Assembly: GCA_030527015.1 (NCBI GenBank)
Contig: JAUNBR010000040.1
Coordinates: forward strand, 3,042-36,136
DNA length: 33,095 nt
Reading direction: 5' to 3'
Source of the DNA: Planctomycetia bacterium
Lineage (GTDB): Bacteria > Planctomycetota > Planctomycetia > Pirellulales > Thermoguttaceae
Made by a program: the position numbers and the translations under genes. Below, piece by piece: positions 17,649 through 25,317 of the stretch (position 1 is the stretch's first letter; every line of letters starts with the position of its first letter). Under the pieces are notes generated by a model. It had not been told where the DNA came from. It saw only the letters and a program-made list of their open reading frames with translations, and searched no databases.

Positions 17649-19442
17649 GTGTTACGCACACATACTTGTGGAGAATTAAGAAAAACCCATGTAGGACAAA
17701 TTGTGAAGCTCTGTGGCTGGGTGGATCATCAGCGCGACCAGGGTGGGCTGGTTTTTCTTTGGCTGCGCGACCGTTATGGAAAAACCCAGATAACTTTTTC
17801 TCCAGAATCTGGAAATTCTGTGGAAGAAGCACAGCTTCTTTTGGAGAAAGCGCGTCAGTTGCGGCAAGAATTCGTTATCGCGGTGGAAGCGGAGGTCATG
17901 CTGCGCCCGGAGGGTGGTGAGAATAAAGCGCTGTCCACGGGGGAAATTGAGCTTCGTCCTTTAAAACTGGAAATATTAAACCGCAGTGATGTTCCGCCTG
18001 TTCAGCCAAGTATTCCGGAGCTGCCGAGTGAAGAAGTGCGTCTCCAGTACCGATTTTTGGATTTACGCCGCCCCGAAATGCAGCGAGCACTGGAACTCCG
18101 GCACCGGATGATAAAAATCATGCGGGATTACACCGATGAACATGGTTTTATAGACGTGGAAACACCTATTCTTGGCCGCAGCACGCCAGAAGGGGCCCGG
18201 GATTATCTGGTTCCCAGCCGCATTTATCCAGGAAAGTTTTTTGCGCTGCCGCAGTCACCGCAGCTTTATAAACAGCTACTGATGATCGCTGGATATGATC
18301 GGTATGTACAGATCGCGCGCTGCTTCCGAGATGAAGATTTACGGGCGGACCGTCAGCCGGAATTTACGCAGCTGGATATGGAAATGTCTTTCATTACCAT
18401 GGATGATATTATGGGTATCATGGATGGCCTGATGGCACGGCTGGCAAAAGAAATTCTCGGACTGGAACTGACGCTTCCGCTGCCACGAATATCTTATCAG
18501 CAGGCCATGGAGCGTTATGGACATGATGCTCCCGACTTACGTTTTGGAATGGAAATTATAGATTTAACGGACATTTCGTCCGAGTGTTCATTCCGCGTCT
18601 TTAAGGAAACGGCGGATGCCGGAAATCGTGTTCGGGCGATCGTCGCGAAAGGCCACGCGGAAGCATTTTCACGTAAAAGAATAGATGAACTGACCACATG
18701 GGCACAGGAAAATTTCGGTGTAAAAGGCCTGGCCTGGTTTAAACTGGCCGACGAAAAAACGCTTCAGTCGCCGATCGCGAAAAATTTTGATGAAACACTC
18801 CAGGCAAAAATCATACAGCGGCTGAACCTGAATGTGGGAGATATTACATTTATTATCGCAGATACTTTTCAGACCAGCTGCCGCGCGCTGAATGGTCTTC
18901 GCCGGCGTCTGGGAAAAGAACTTAAATTATATGATCCTCAGACCATGCATTTCTCCTGGGTGGTGGATTTCCCCATGCTGGAATATGATACAGAAGAAAA
19001 TCGTTGGGTGGCAGTTCATCATCCGTTTACTGCGCCGATTCCTGAAGACGCGCATTTACTGGACACACAGCCACAAAATGTTCGTGCCGCGGCGTATGAT
19101 ATTATCGTAAATGGTTTTGAGGCGGGCGGCGGTTCCATCCGTATTCATGATAACGCGCTGCAGCAAAAAGTATTTCGCCTGCTGAATATCGACGATCAGA
19201 CTGCGAAAGAACGTTTCGGATTTTTACTGGATGCACTGCGTTTCGGTGCACCTCCTCATGGAGGAATCGCACTGGGAGTGGACAGACTGGCCATGATTTT
19301 TGCTGGTCTAGACAGCATTCGAGATGTAATCGCATTTCCCAAAACGGCGAAAGCCACGGATCTTATGACCGGAGCGCCTGGAGAAGTGGATGAAAAACAG
19401 CTTGGCGAACTGAATATTCAGCTCACGAAACATGAGAAATAA
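17649..19442 (+). CDS. aspS: Aspartyl-tRNA synthetase
   Basis: 597 aa, the normal bacterial length. It charges tRNA-Asp with aspartate in the cytoplasm. The N-terminal OB-fold anticodon domain starts LRTHTCGELRKTHVGQ with LCGWV. The class II core has FRDEDLRADRQPEFTQLDME (motif 2), and GGIALGVDRLAM near the end (motif 3, ATP-binding arginine). A GAD insertion domain lies between, as in bacterial enzymes. An open TTG start at 17612 exists, but GAAGGGAG at 17634-17641 places the ribosome 7 nt before a GTG at 17649, which also gives the usual family N-terminus, so the GTG is chosen. Whether it also charges tRNA-Asn cannot be decided here. Confidence 0.97.
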   Translation: MLRTHTCGELRKTHVGQIVKLCGWVDHQRDQGGLVFLWLRDRYGKTQITFSPESGNSVEEAQLLLEKARQLRQEFVIAVEAEVMLRPEGGENKALSTGEIELRPLKLEILNRSDVPPVQPSIPELPSEEVRLQYRFLDLRRPEMQRALELRHRMIKIMRDYTDEHGFIDVETPILGRSTPEGARDYLVPSRIYPGKFFALPQSPQLYKQLLMIAGYDRYVQIARCFRDEDLRADRQPEFTQLDMEMSFITMDDIMGIMDGLMARLAKEILGLELTLPLPRISYQQAMERYGHDAPDLRFGMEIIDLTDISSECSFRVFKETADAGNRVRAIVAKGHAEAFSRKRIDELTTWAQENFGVKGLAWFKLADEKTLQSPIAKNFDETLQAKIIQRLNLNVGDITFIIADTFQTSCRALNGLRRRLGKELKLYDPQTMHFSWVVDFPMLEYDTEENRWVAVHHPFTAPIPEDAHLLDTQPQNVRAAAYDIIVNGFEAGGGSIRIHDNALQQKVFRLLNIDDQTAKERFGFLLDALRFGAPPHGGIALGVDRLAMIFAGLDSIRDVIAFPKTAKATDLMTGAPGEVDEKQLGELNIQLTKHEK

Positions 19443-19531
19443 AAAATATCAGGAGCTCTTTCATTTTTTGCTTCACCAGTTTTTGTTTCACCCCAAAATA
19501 CTGACGGACGGAGTCACGTCAAGAAAATTCA

Positions 19532-19616
19532 TGTCGGATGCACCTACTATAAATTTTCACGTACTCTGTCCGACGATATACAGACAGGCATTTTGCCTCG
19601 CCCAAAACACCTGTTT
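19532..19616 (+). repeat. Broken IR105 copy, forward
   Basis: ATGTCGGATGCACCTACTAT and AAATTTTCACGTACTC resemble a left half. The inner region (CAGACAGGCATTTTGCCTCGC) is rearranged and the right arm is absent, with the next copy starting at once. Confidence 0.5.
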
Positions 19617-19717
19617 ATTCCCGATCACTATAAATTTCCACTTCACCGGCATTTAGCTTCGGTGAAAATGCCGGTTTTCAGATCCGCACAAAACGGATAT
19701 TTAAAATGGAACTAGTA
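19617..19717 (+). repeat. IR105 element, forward, with extended inner stem
   Basis: CCCGATCACTATAAATTTCC left end and CGGATATTTAAAATGG right arm. The inner stem is unusually long: ACCGGCATTT pairs perfectly with AAATGCCGGT over 10 bp. A trailing fragment (GGAAATTTATAGTGAATTGG) follows at 19741-19760, before mqnA. Confidence 0.88.
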
Positions 19718-19820
19718 TGTGAAACTAAAACACCAGAAATGGAAATTTATAGTGAATTGGCCATAAAGTAAAATCAGGGTAAAGCAGCACCGGTATAAAA
19801 ATAGAATAAAGAAAATAAAA

Positions 19821-20879
19821 ATGAGCAGCATGATAAATAATTCAGAAGATAACTCTGAACATGATATGACCGAAGCGGATACAAAACACGCGAGAAGCCA
19901 TCATAAAGAGACCTCCGAAGATACAGAAACGTGTATTTTCTCCAATTATCCTCATGAAAGTTTTCGTGTCGGAACAGTACAGTTTCTGAATGCGGCACCG
20001 CTGGTATGGAATCTTCAGAAAATCGCATCCCAGTATAATGCGAGTATGGAAGTATTTCGGGATTTACCCTCCCGACTGGCATCTGACCTTTTAGCAGGAG
20101 AATATGAAGTGGCATTAATTCCTGTGGCGGAAGCGGCACGAAATCCACACCTGATACAGATTTCGGATGTATGTATCGCCAGTAAAGGGCGTGTGGAGAG
20201 CATTAAACTGCTTTCACTGGTACCGATTCATAAAATTCATCGTTTAGCCCTGGATGGTGCTTCACGCAGCAGTGCAGCCATGGTACAGGTTTACCTGAAA
20301 GATTATGTAAAAATTTCACCAGAATTTGTGGCACTTACCCCCGAAGATGATTTACTGAGAAAAGATACTGGGCGTCTCAGTGCGGCTTCCGTGCCAGATC
20401 CAGCGAATGACCAGTTTATGAATACACTGGTCGAAACACTGCGCAGACGAAATCTGGATGCAGTACTGGTTATCGGGGATTCCGCCATGTTCATTTCTCC
20501 CCATGACTCACGTATTCCTTTTATTTTAGATATGGGTCTGTGCTGGACCCAGTGGATGGGTTTACCCTTTACTTACGCCAGCTGGTTCGCGCGTCCTGGA
20601 GTGGACACGGAACGATTATCACTTATTTTCACACAGGTACAAAAAAACGCAGAAATTCAGATGGATGAAATCATTCGCACGGAAGCGGCGAAAAGACAGT
20701 TATCTGCGGACTTTTGCCGCGATTATCTTACACAAAAAATTCATTATCATCTGGATCGGGAAGAACGGCACAGTATGAAAATATTTATTAAAATGGCCCA
20801 AAAAAATAATATATTTCCTCTCGGTTCCAGCATAACTTTTGAAGTAAATCGTAAAAAAGATAAAATGTCTGAAATATGA
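19821..20879 (+). CDS. mqnA: Chorismate dehydratase (futalosine menaquinone pathway)
   Basis: 352 aa, about 47 residues longer than needed because of a polar N-terminal extension rich in Asp, Glu, His and Ser. The conserved core opens at residue 49 with RVGTVQFLNAAPLVW, followed by DLPSRLASDLLAGEYEVALIPVAE and LALDGASRSSAAMVQVYL, all typical of MqnA. The enzyme converts chorismate to 3-[(1-carboxyvinyl)oxy]benzoate, the first step of menaquinone synthesis by the futalosine route. MqnC for the same pathway lies 508 bp downstream on the same strand. No clear Shine-Dalgarno precedes the ATG; a later start inside the extension cannot be excluded. MqnD is a related fold, but the motifs favour MqnA. 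Confidence 0.9.
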   Translation: MSSMINNSEDNSEHDMTEADTKHARSHHKETSEDTETCIFSNYPHESFRVGTVQFLNAAPLVWNLQKIASQYNASMEVFRDLPSRLASDLLAGEYEVALIPVAEAARNPHLIQISDVCIASKGRVESIKLLSLVPIHKIHRLALDGASRSSAAMVQVYLKDYVKISPEFVALTPEDDLLRKDTGRLSAASVPDPANDQFMNTLVETLRRRNLDAVLVIGDSAMFISPHDSRIPFILDMGLCWTQWMGLPFTYASWFARPGVDTERLSLIFTQVQKNAEIQMDEIIRTEAAKRQLSADFCRDYLTQKIHYHLDREERHSMKIFIKMAQKNNIFPLGSSITFEVNRKKDKMSEI

Positions 20880-21121
20880 TATTTCCGAAAACGATAAATT
20901 TCCACGTTTCAGATATTTTTTAACGCATAAAATATTCTGAAAAAAAACTTTTACTGCTTCCAGCATAAAATGGTATCATGTGTTTTTCAGCACACCAAAA
21001 ACGAGTCTTCTGAAATCTCACGTGCCCGTTTTATACCCGATACACTATAAAATTCGCCGTCCGTGGGTTTCATGCCTGCGCATTATACACTCTGGTTTTA
21101 CTTTATATACTGCTTCTCCTT
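20880..21121. other. mqnA-mqnC gap, first part: IR105 left-end fragment only
   Basis: No gene is visible. A forward IR105 left end (TTATACCCGATACACTATAA) lies at 21031-21050 and stops at about 21062 without its right half. Confidence 0.5.
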
Positions 21122-21228
21122 TATACCGGTTCCACTTTAAATTTCCGTTTTATGCGGTTCTGAAATCAGACATTTTCAGCGAAGCAAAAATGCCGGAGAA
21201 GTGAAAATTTATCATATATCGGGTATAA
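21122..21228 (-). repeat. IR105 element, reverse, full length
   Basis: TATACCGGTTCCACTTTAAA, then ATGCGGTTC, the GACATTTTCAGCGAAGCAAAAATGCC hairpin arms (GACATTTT, AAAATGCC) and TTATCATATATCGGGTATA. Confidence 0.9.
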
Positions 21229-21333
21229 ATTTCCGTTTTACGCGGCTCCGAATACCAGATTTTATCCTCGTCTGCGGACAGCAAAAAAACAAAAATACCA
21301 GAGAGGCGGAAATTTATCGTGCATCGGATATAA
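21229..21333 (-). repeat. IR105 element, reverse, second copy, disrupted centre
   Basis: Directly follows the previous copy: AAATTTCCGTTTTACGCGGC, an altered centre (CTCGTCTGCGGACAG), then CGGAAATTTATCGTGCATCG and GATATAAA. It ends about 55 bp before mqnC. Confidence 0.75.
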
Positions 21334-21387
21334 AATTCCATTTTATGGAATGCCAAGCAAAAAACTTCTGACAGAAAATATTTTTTC

Positions 21388-22572
21388 ATGTTAAAACAGC
21401 CAATAAAAAAAATTTTAGAAAAAATCACTTCCGAACATCAGCGTATGACTGTCACAGAAGGTGAAATTCTTCTTAACTCTCCGCATCTGGCGGAAATTGC
21501 GTCGGCCGCGGATACCGTATGTCGGCATATGCACCCTGAACCGTGGCGCACTTATAATATCGACCGAAATATAAATTATACGAATATATGCCAGTGCAGA
21601 TGTTATTTCTGCGCTTTTTCACGTGATGCACATCATGCGGACGCATATGTAATCACGAAAGACGAATTACTTCAGAAAATTCAGCAGACGGTGGATTTAG
21701 GTGGCTCTCAGATTTTACTGCAGGGCGGTCTGAATCCAGAACTGCGCTTATCTTGGTTCGAACAGCTTTTTCGTGAAATTAAATCGGCCTTTCCTGGCGT
21801 AAATATTCATGGCCTGACGCCAACAGAAATTCTCTTTCTTTCGAAACTCGAAAATCTTCCAGAAGAAACGGTGCTTGACCGGCTGGCATCTGCAGGCCTG
21901 GGCAGTCTGCCCGGCGGGGGCGCGGAAATTCTCGTCGACTCGGTGCGAAAGAAAATAAGCCCGAAAAAAATAATGACGGAAGACTGGCTCCGTATCCATG
22001 AACTCTGGCATCTCCGTGGAGGACGTTCCACCGCCACGATGATGTTCGGACACGTGGAAACACCGGCAGAACGGATGAAGCATCTGGAACATATCCGGAA
22101 TTTACAAGATAAAACCGGTGGGTTTACCGCATTCATTCCATGGACGTACCAGCCTGTACCGCGAGCGATTTTTGAAAATTTTAGTCCAGATAAAATTTCA
22201 CACAAAGATTTTTCACACACCGATTTTTTATCCGCCCCCCCCAAAAAAACAGAAATGGATATGTCGCGAATTCCGGCGGCCGGAACTTTTGCGTATCTGA
22301 AAATGCTTGCCGTCAGCCGCCTTTTTCTGGATAATATCTCTAATATTCAGGTGAGTTGGGTAACACAGGGCATGAAAATCGGAGAACTCGCGCTTTCCTT
22401 CGGCGCAAATGATATGGGAAGTCTCATGATCGAGGAAAATGTCGTCGCAGCTTGCGGAACCACTTTCTTCACCACAGAAACACAGCTAAAAGAAAATATT
22501 CGCCGAGCAGGTTTTCTCCCGCGCCGAAGAAATGTTTTTTACCAGCTTCAGGATTTTATATCTGATGAATGA
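21388..22572 (+). CDS. mqnC: Cyclic dehypoxanthine futalosine synthase (radical SAM)
   Basis: 394 aa. It performs the radical cyclisation of dehypoxanthine futalosine in menaquinone synthesis. The 4Fe-4S/SAM motif CX3CX2C is seen as C68, C72 and C75 (NICQCRCYFCAF). Family signatures include GGSQILLQGGLNPELRL, SLPGGGAEILVDSVRKKISP, MMFGHVETPAERM and FIPWTYQP, followed by AVSRLFLDNI and SWVTQGMKIG. These favour MqnC over MqnE. A polar insertion of ~25 residues (FSPDKISHKDFSHTDF region) follows the IPWTYQP motif, and its DNA contains a run of eight C then seven A at 22235-22249. No good ribosome site precedes the ATG. Works with MqnA upstream. Confidence 0.93.
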   Translation: MLKQPIKKILEKITSEHQRMTVTEGEILLNSPHLAEIASAADTVCRHMHPEPWRTYNIDRNINYTNICQCRCYFCAFSRDAHHADAYVITKDELLQKIQQTVDLGGSQILLQGGLNPELRLSWFEQLFREIKSAFPGVNIHGLTPTEILFLSKLENLPEETVLDRLASAGLGSLPGGGAEILVDSVRKKISPKKIMTEDWLRIHELWHLRGGRSTATMMFGHVETPAERMKHLEHIRNLQDKTGGFTAFIPWTYQPVPRAIFENFSPDKISHKDFSHTDFLSAPPKKTEMDMSRIPAAGTFAYLKMLAVSRLFLDNISNIQVSWVTQGMKIGELALSFGANDMGSLMIEENVVAACGTTFFTTETQLKENIRRAGFLPRRRNVFYQLQDFISDE

Positions 22573-22633
22573 TAAATTCTGATATTTTTTCCCCGCATCC
22601 GGCATCCCCTATTCAGATTTATCCCCGAGACTT

Positions 22634-22738
22634 TATACTGGTTCCACTTTAAATTTCCGTTTTGTGCGGCTCTGAATGCCTGACTTTTTCAGCGAAGCAA
22701 AATGCCGAGAAAACGGAATTTTATAGTTATCGGGTATA
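22634..22738 (-). repeat. IR105 element, reverse, full length
   Basis: TATACTGGTTCCACTTTAAA at one end; GTGCGGCTC, CAGCGAAGCAAAATGCCG and TTTATAGTTATCGGGTATA follow. Downstream of mqnC, between convergent genes. Confidence 0.9.
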
Positions 22739-22842
22739 TAATTATATCAGATAAATCGGCTCCACATTTCATACCTGTTTTTTACCCTCATGAAACCTGA
22801 TATTTCATACTTCATGAAACACAGATAAATGAACATTCATTA

Positions 22843-22938
22843 TTACTTTAAAATTCCGTTTTGTGCCGTTCTGAATGCAGCTTTTCAGAGAAAACTAAAA
22901 TGCTGGGAAAGTGGAAATTTATCATCCATCGGATATAA
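22843..22938 (-). repeat. IR105 element, reverse, slightly degenerate
   Basis: TTACTTTAAAATTCCG, GTGCCGTTCTGAATGCAGC, AAAACTAAAATGCTGGG and GTGGAAATTTATCATCCATC landmarks. The second of two reverse copies in this 448-bp convergent gap. Confidence 0.75.
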
Positions 22939-23020
22939 AAACATCCGATCATGTATAAAAAAAGAGAGAAACGATTTTTTCAAAATACGTTTTCTCCCTC
23001 TAAAAATTTGCGGAAAAAGT

Positions 23021-24361
23021 TTACCAAACATTATTTTTCGGAGATTTTCCTCCTTCATAAATACTTAATTGTAGCCAGACAGGATGATAATCAAAAGGAA
23101 TTCCTTCACTCCGATGAAAAAATGTTTTTAGACACCACACGCCACCACAAATTGCTTCCACCGTGGCATCTTTCAGATAACAGATGTTTTCTGTCGTGGA
23201 ACGAAATCCGCCCCAAGCATTCGTGGAACGACCAAAAACAGACCAGGTAAACGCCGAACTAAAATCACGCGGTAACGGTTCCGTGGGTTCCAGACCAAAA
23301 TGCCCCATCACGATAATATCATCTTCATGCACGGAATTACCTGTTTTAATATTTCTTGCTTTCTGTATCATCTGCGGAAACTGAGCGAATTCCATTCTCT
23401 CCCTCTGAGTGGCAAGAAAAACATTTATGGCAGTAAATGTAAATGCTTTATCCGACGAAGTTTTTCTCGTGCGAAAAGTCGCAGCCAGCGGACGATATTT
23501 AAATGGTTCATTTACCTTTCCCATATAACTGACCGAAAGTGGATCCACTTCCATCGTGGTGGAATCATACACAAAAATTAGAGCCGGATCATTCTCTGAA
23601 ACACGTAAACCTCCCAGTACGGCCGCGACATAATGAAATTTCTTGCCTGCAGAAACCTCCGACATCTGCGCAACTAAATCATCAAGAAATTTTACATTAT
23701 CGATTCGGAATCCTTGAATCGCCACCATGTCAAACTGTACAAGAACACTCAGCATTTCTTCCTGTAACTCGGGAGAATTTCTGGAATCCTCCTCCCACCA
23801 TGGATCGACATTAAAAGATGCTATTAAAATCCGGTCGTCATAATTACGTATCCTGGGTATTTTAGCATCTGAATAATCGTGAACATCCATTTCTTCTTCC
23901 AAAACTGGAAGCTGCGCCACCAGTTTCGTTTTCGGAGAAACACTTACCGTGGTCGTATCTGAAACAGAAACGAGCGTCTTCGGTTCATTTTCAGGCAGTT
24001 TCGGAGGTAACTCGGAAAGTTCTGAAGGAAATTTTCCCACAAGATGCCTCTGGGAATACCGCGACTGAACTGAAGCATGATCATCTTTTATATCCGCTTT
24101 TTCTTTCGGTATCATCTTCAGTAAACTTTTTACCGCATAACTGCCCACCGCGATCGGACCCTCTCCCTGATCAAAACGTTCATCTTCCTGAGAAATCGGA
24201 GGAACAGGAGGAATATTTGATTTCTGACTGGTATTCTTCGGTGTAATCACGATTCGTTCCAAATTATCTGAATCTTTCCACGTTAAAATACGAACTTCAC
24301 ACGTGGAAAAGACAGCATATAAAATACCGCCGATTATGATGAATGGAATATATCTGTTCAT
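23021..24361 (-). CDS. Membrane-anchored EEP-fold protein with degraded active site
   Basis: 446 aa. One N-terminal hydrophobic segment (residues ~4-20) is followed by a ~130-residue polar linker and then an endonuclease/exonuclease/phosphatase-like domain: LIASFNVDPWW, FDMVAIQGFR, ALIFVYDSTTMEV, FTFTAINVF, DIIVMGHFGLEP, FDYHPVWLQL. The order and spacing fit DNase I-like proteins. Key residues differ, however: the metal-binding Glu of LQE is Gly (IQG), the GDFN motif is GHFG, the strand that usually ends in a catalytic His reads INVF, and the usual SDH is FDYH. It is therefore probably a non-catalytic relative with a binding role. The ATG follows CAGGT with 6-nt spacing. It converges with mqnC. 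Confidence 0.8.
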   Translation of the reverse strand: MNRYIPFIIIGGILYAVFSTCEVRILTWKDSDNLERIVITPKNTSQKSNIPPVPPISQEDERFDQGEGPIAVGSYAVKSLLKMIPKEKADIKDDHASVQSRYSQRHLVGKFPSELSELPPKLPENEPKTLVSVSDTTTVSVSPKTKLVAQLPVLEEEMDVHDYSDAKIPRIRNYDDRILIASFNVDPWWEEDSRNSPELQEEMLSVLVQFDMVAIQGFRIDNVKFLDDLVAQMSEVSAGKKFHYVAAVLGGLRVSENDPALIFVYDSTTMEVDPLSVSYMGKVNEPFKYRPLAATFRTRKTSSDKAFTFTAINVFLATQRERMEFAQFPQMIQKARNIKTGNSVHEDDIIVMGHFGLEPTEPLPRDFSSAFTWSVFGRSTNAWGGFRSTTENICYLKDATVEAICGGVWCLKTFFHRSEGIPFDYHPVWLQLSIYEGGKSPKNNVW

Positions 24362-24505
24362 AAATTTACCTGACCGTCTGTGGAATTATTATTTTAGCGA
24401 ATTATGTTTTATGTTCTTAATTTTATTTCACTCTGTCACAAAAACCAGGTTTCAGACAGGATCACACTTATGGAAAATCAGAATATTAAAGTGCTGAGAA
24501 GATAT

Positions 24506-24568
24506 TTATACCCGATGCAGTATAAAATTCCGCTTCTCCGGCATTTTTACAGTGCATCGTGTATAAAA
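24506..24568. repeat. IR105 internal-deletion derivative (two left ends face to face)
   Basis: TTATACCCGATGCAGTATAA, then TTCCGCTTCTCCGGCATTTT, then directly ACAGTGCATCGTGTATAA. The second end is the inverted left terminus, so a ~60-bp palindrome of two left ends remains with no right half. Confidence 0.7.
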
Positions 24569-24929
24569 CACACAAAACACCGAAACCAAAAATGAAATGC
24601 CGCCCAAAAAAACCGTTAAAAACCAACTTTCCCATAATTCTACTATTTTTTTGTGTATCTTTCTACAGAAAAAATATCTTCTTTTTTTATTTTTTCATAA
24701 AAAAACACGAAAATGTAATGATTATAATCATTATATAAAAATATAACGATTCTAACAATTATACAAAATAATACAAGAAATAGAATCTCTAAATACTATA
24801 AATGATACCATTTTTAGTCGAAAGATTTTACAGAAGTTCCCCCTGATTGTGGAATTTTTCTTTTCATATATAATCTTTTATCAAGAATATCGTGCGGAGA
24901 TATGCGTACAAAACATTTATCTGGTACGA
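24569..24929. other. AT-rich gap between divergent genes
   Basis: No ORF of note. It contains the 18-bp perfect palindrome described separately, and a possible plus-strand promoter (TTGTGG at 24847-24852, 16-bp spacer, TATAAT at 24869-24874) that would give tyrS a ~440-nt leader containing two IR105 copies. Confidence 0.35.
24716..24733. promoter_or_regulatory. 18-bp perfect palindrome, possible operator
   Basis: TAATGATTATAATCATTA is a perfect inverted repeat. Its AATGAT / ATCATT half-sites resemble those of Fur-family boxes, but they are 4 bp apart instead of 1. It lies 355 bp from the EEP gene start and ~585 bp from tyrS, so its target is unclear. Confidence 0.35.
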
Positions 24930-25038
24930 ATTTATTTATGAGGGACCTATAAATTTTCATTTCCCCTGTCCCAGACAGGCCCGCATTTTACTTTTCGCTG
25001 AAAATACCTGTTTCAGAACCGCATAAAACGGAAATTTA
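24930..25038 (+). repeat. IR105 element, forward, variant with extra centre
   Basis: GAGGGACCTATAAATTTTCA left part, an inserted CAGACAGGCCC stretch, GCATTTTACTTTTCGCTGAA hairpin and the right arm CGGAAATTTATA that merges into the next copy. Confidence 0.7.
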
Positions 25039-25140
25039 TATCCGATACATTATAAATTTCCGCTTCCCCGGCATTTTGCTTCACTGAAAATGCCTGATTT
25101 CAGAGCCACAAAAAACGGAAATTTAAAGTGGAACCAGTAT
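25036..25140 (+). repeat. IR105 element, forward, full length
   Basis: TATATCCGATACATTATAAA left end, GGCATTTTGCTTCACTGAAA and ATGCC hairpin arms, CGGAAATTTAAAGTGG and CCAGTAT right end. One of the best reference copies; it ends 178 bp before tyrS. Confidence 0.93.
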
Positions 25141-25317
25141 GTGGAACCAGAGGATGCATTCCTCAAATTTTATCATTCCGTGTATCCACGGTAACATATT
25201 CAGATATTTTACTAAAATCCCGCGGATATGACTGTGATACAAAATATGAAAGATGAATATCGCACGCCGAGAGATTAACACAAAATTAGAAAATTATATA
25301 AAAGAAGGACGAAAGAA

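Noticed and set aside
24902..24952. 16-codon ORF in the tyrS leader
   Set aside because: GGAG is only 2 nt from its ATG, the peptide has no Tyr codons that would suggest attenuation, and it overlaps an IR105 copy.
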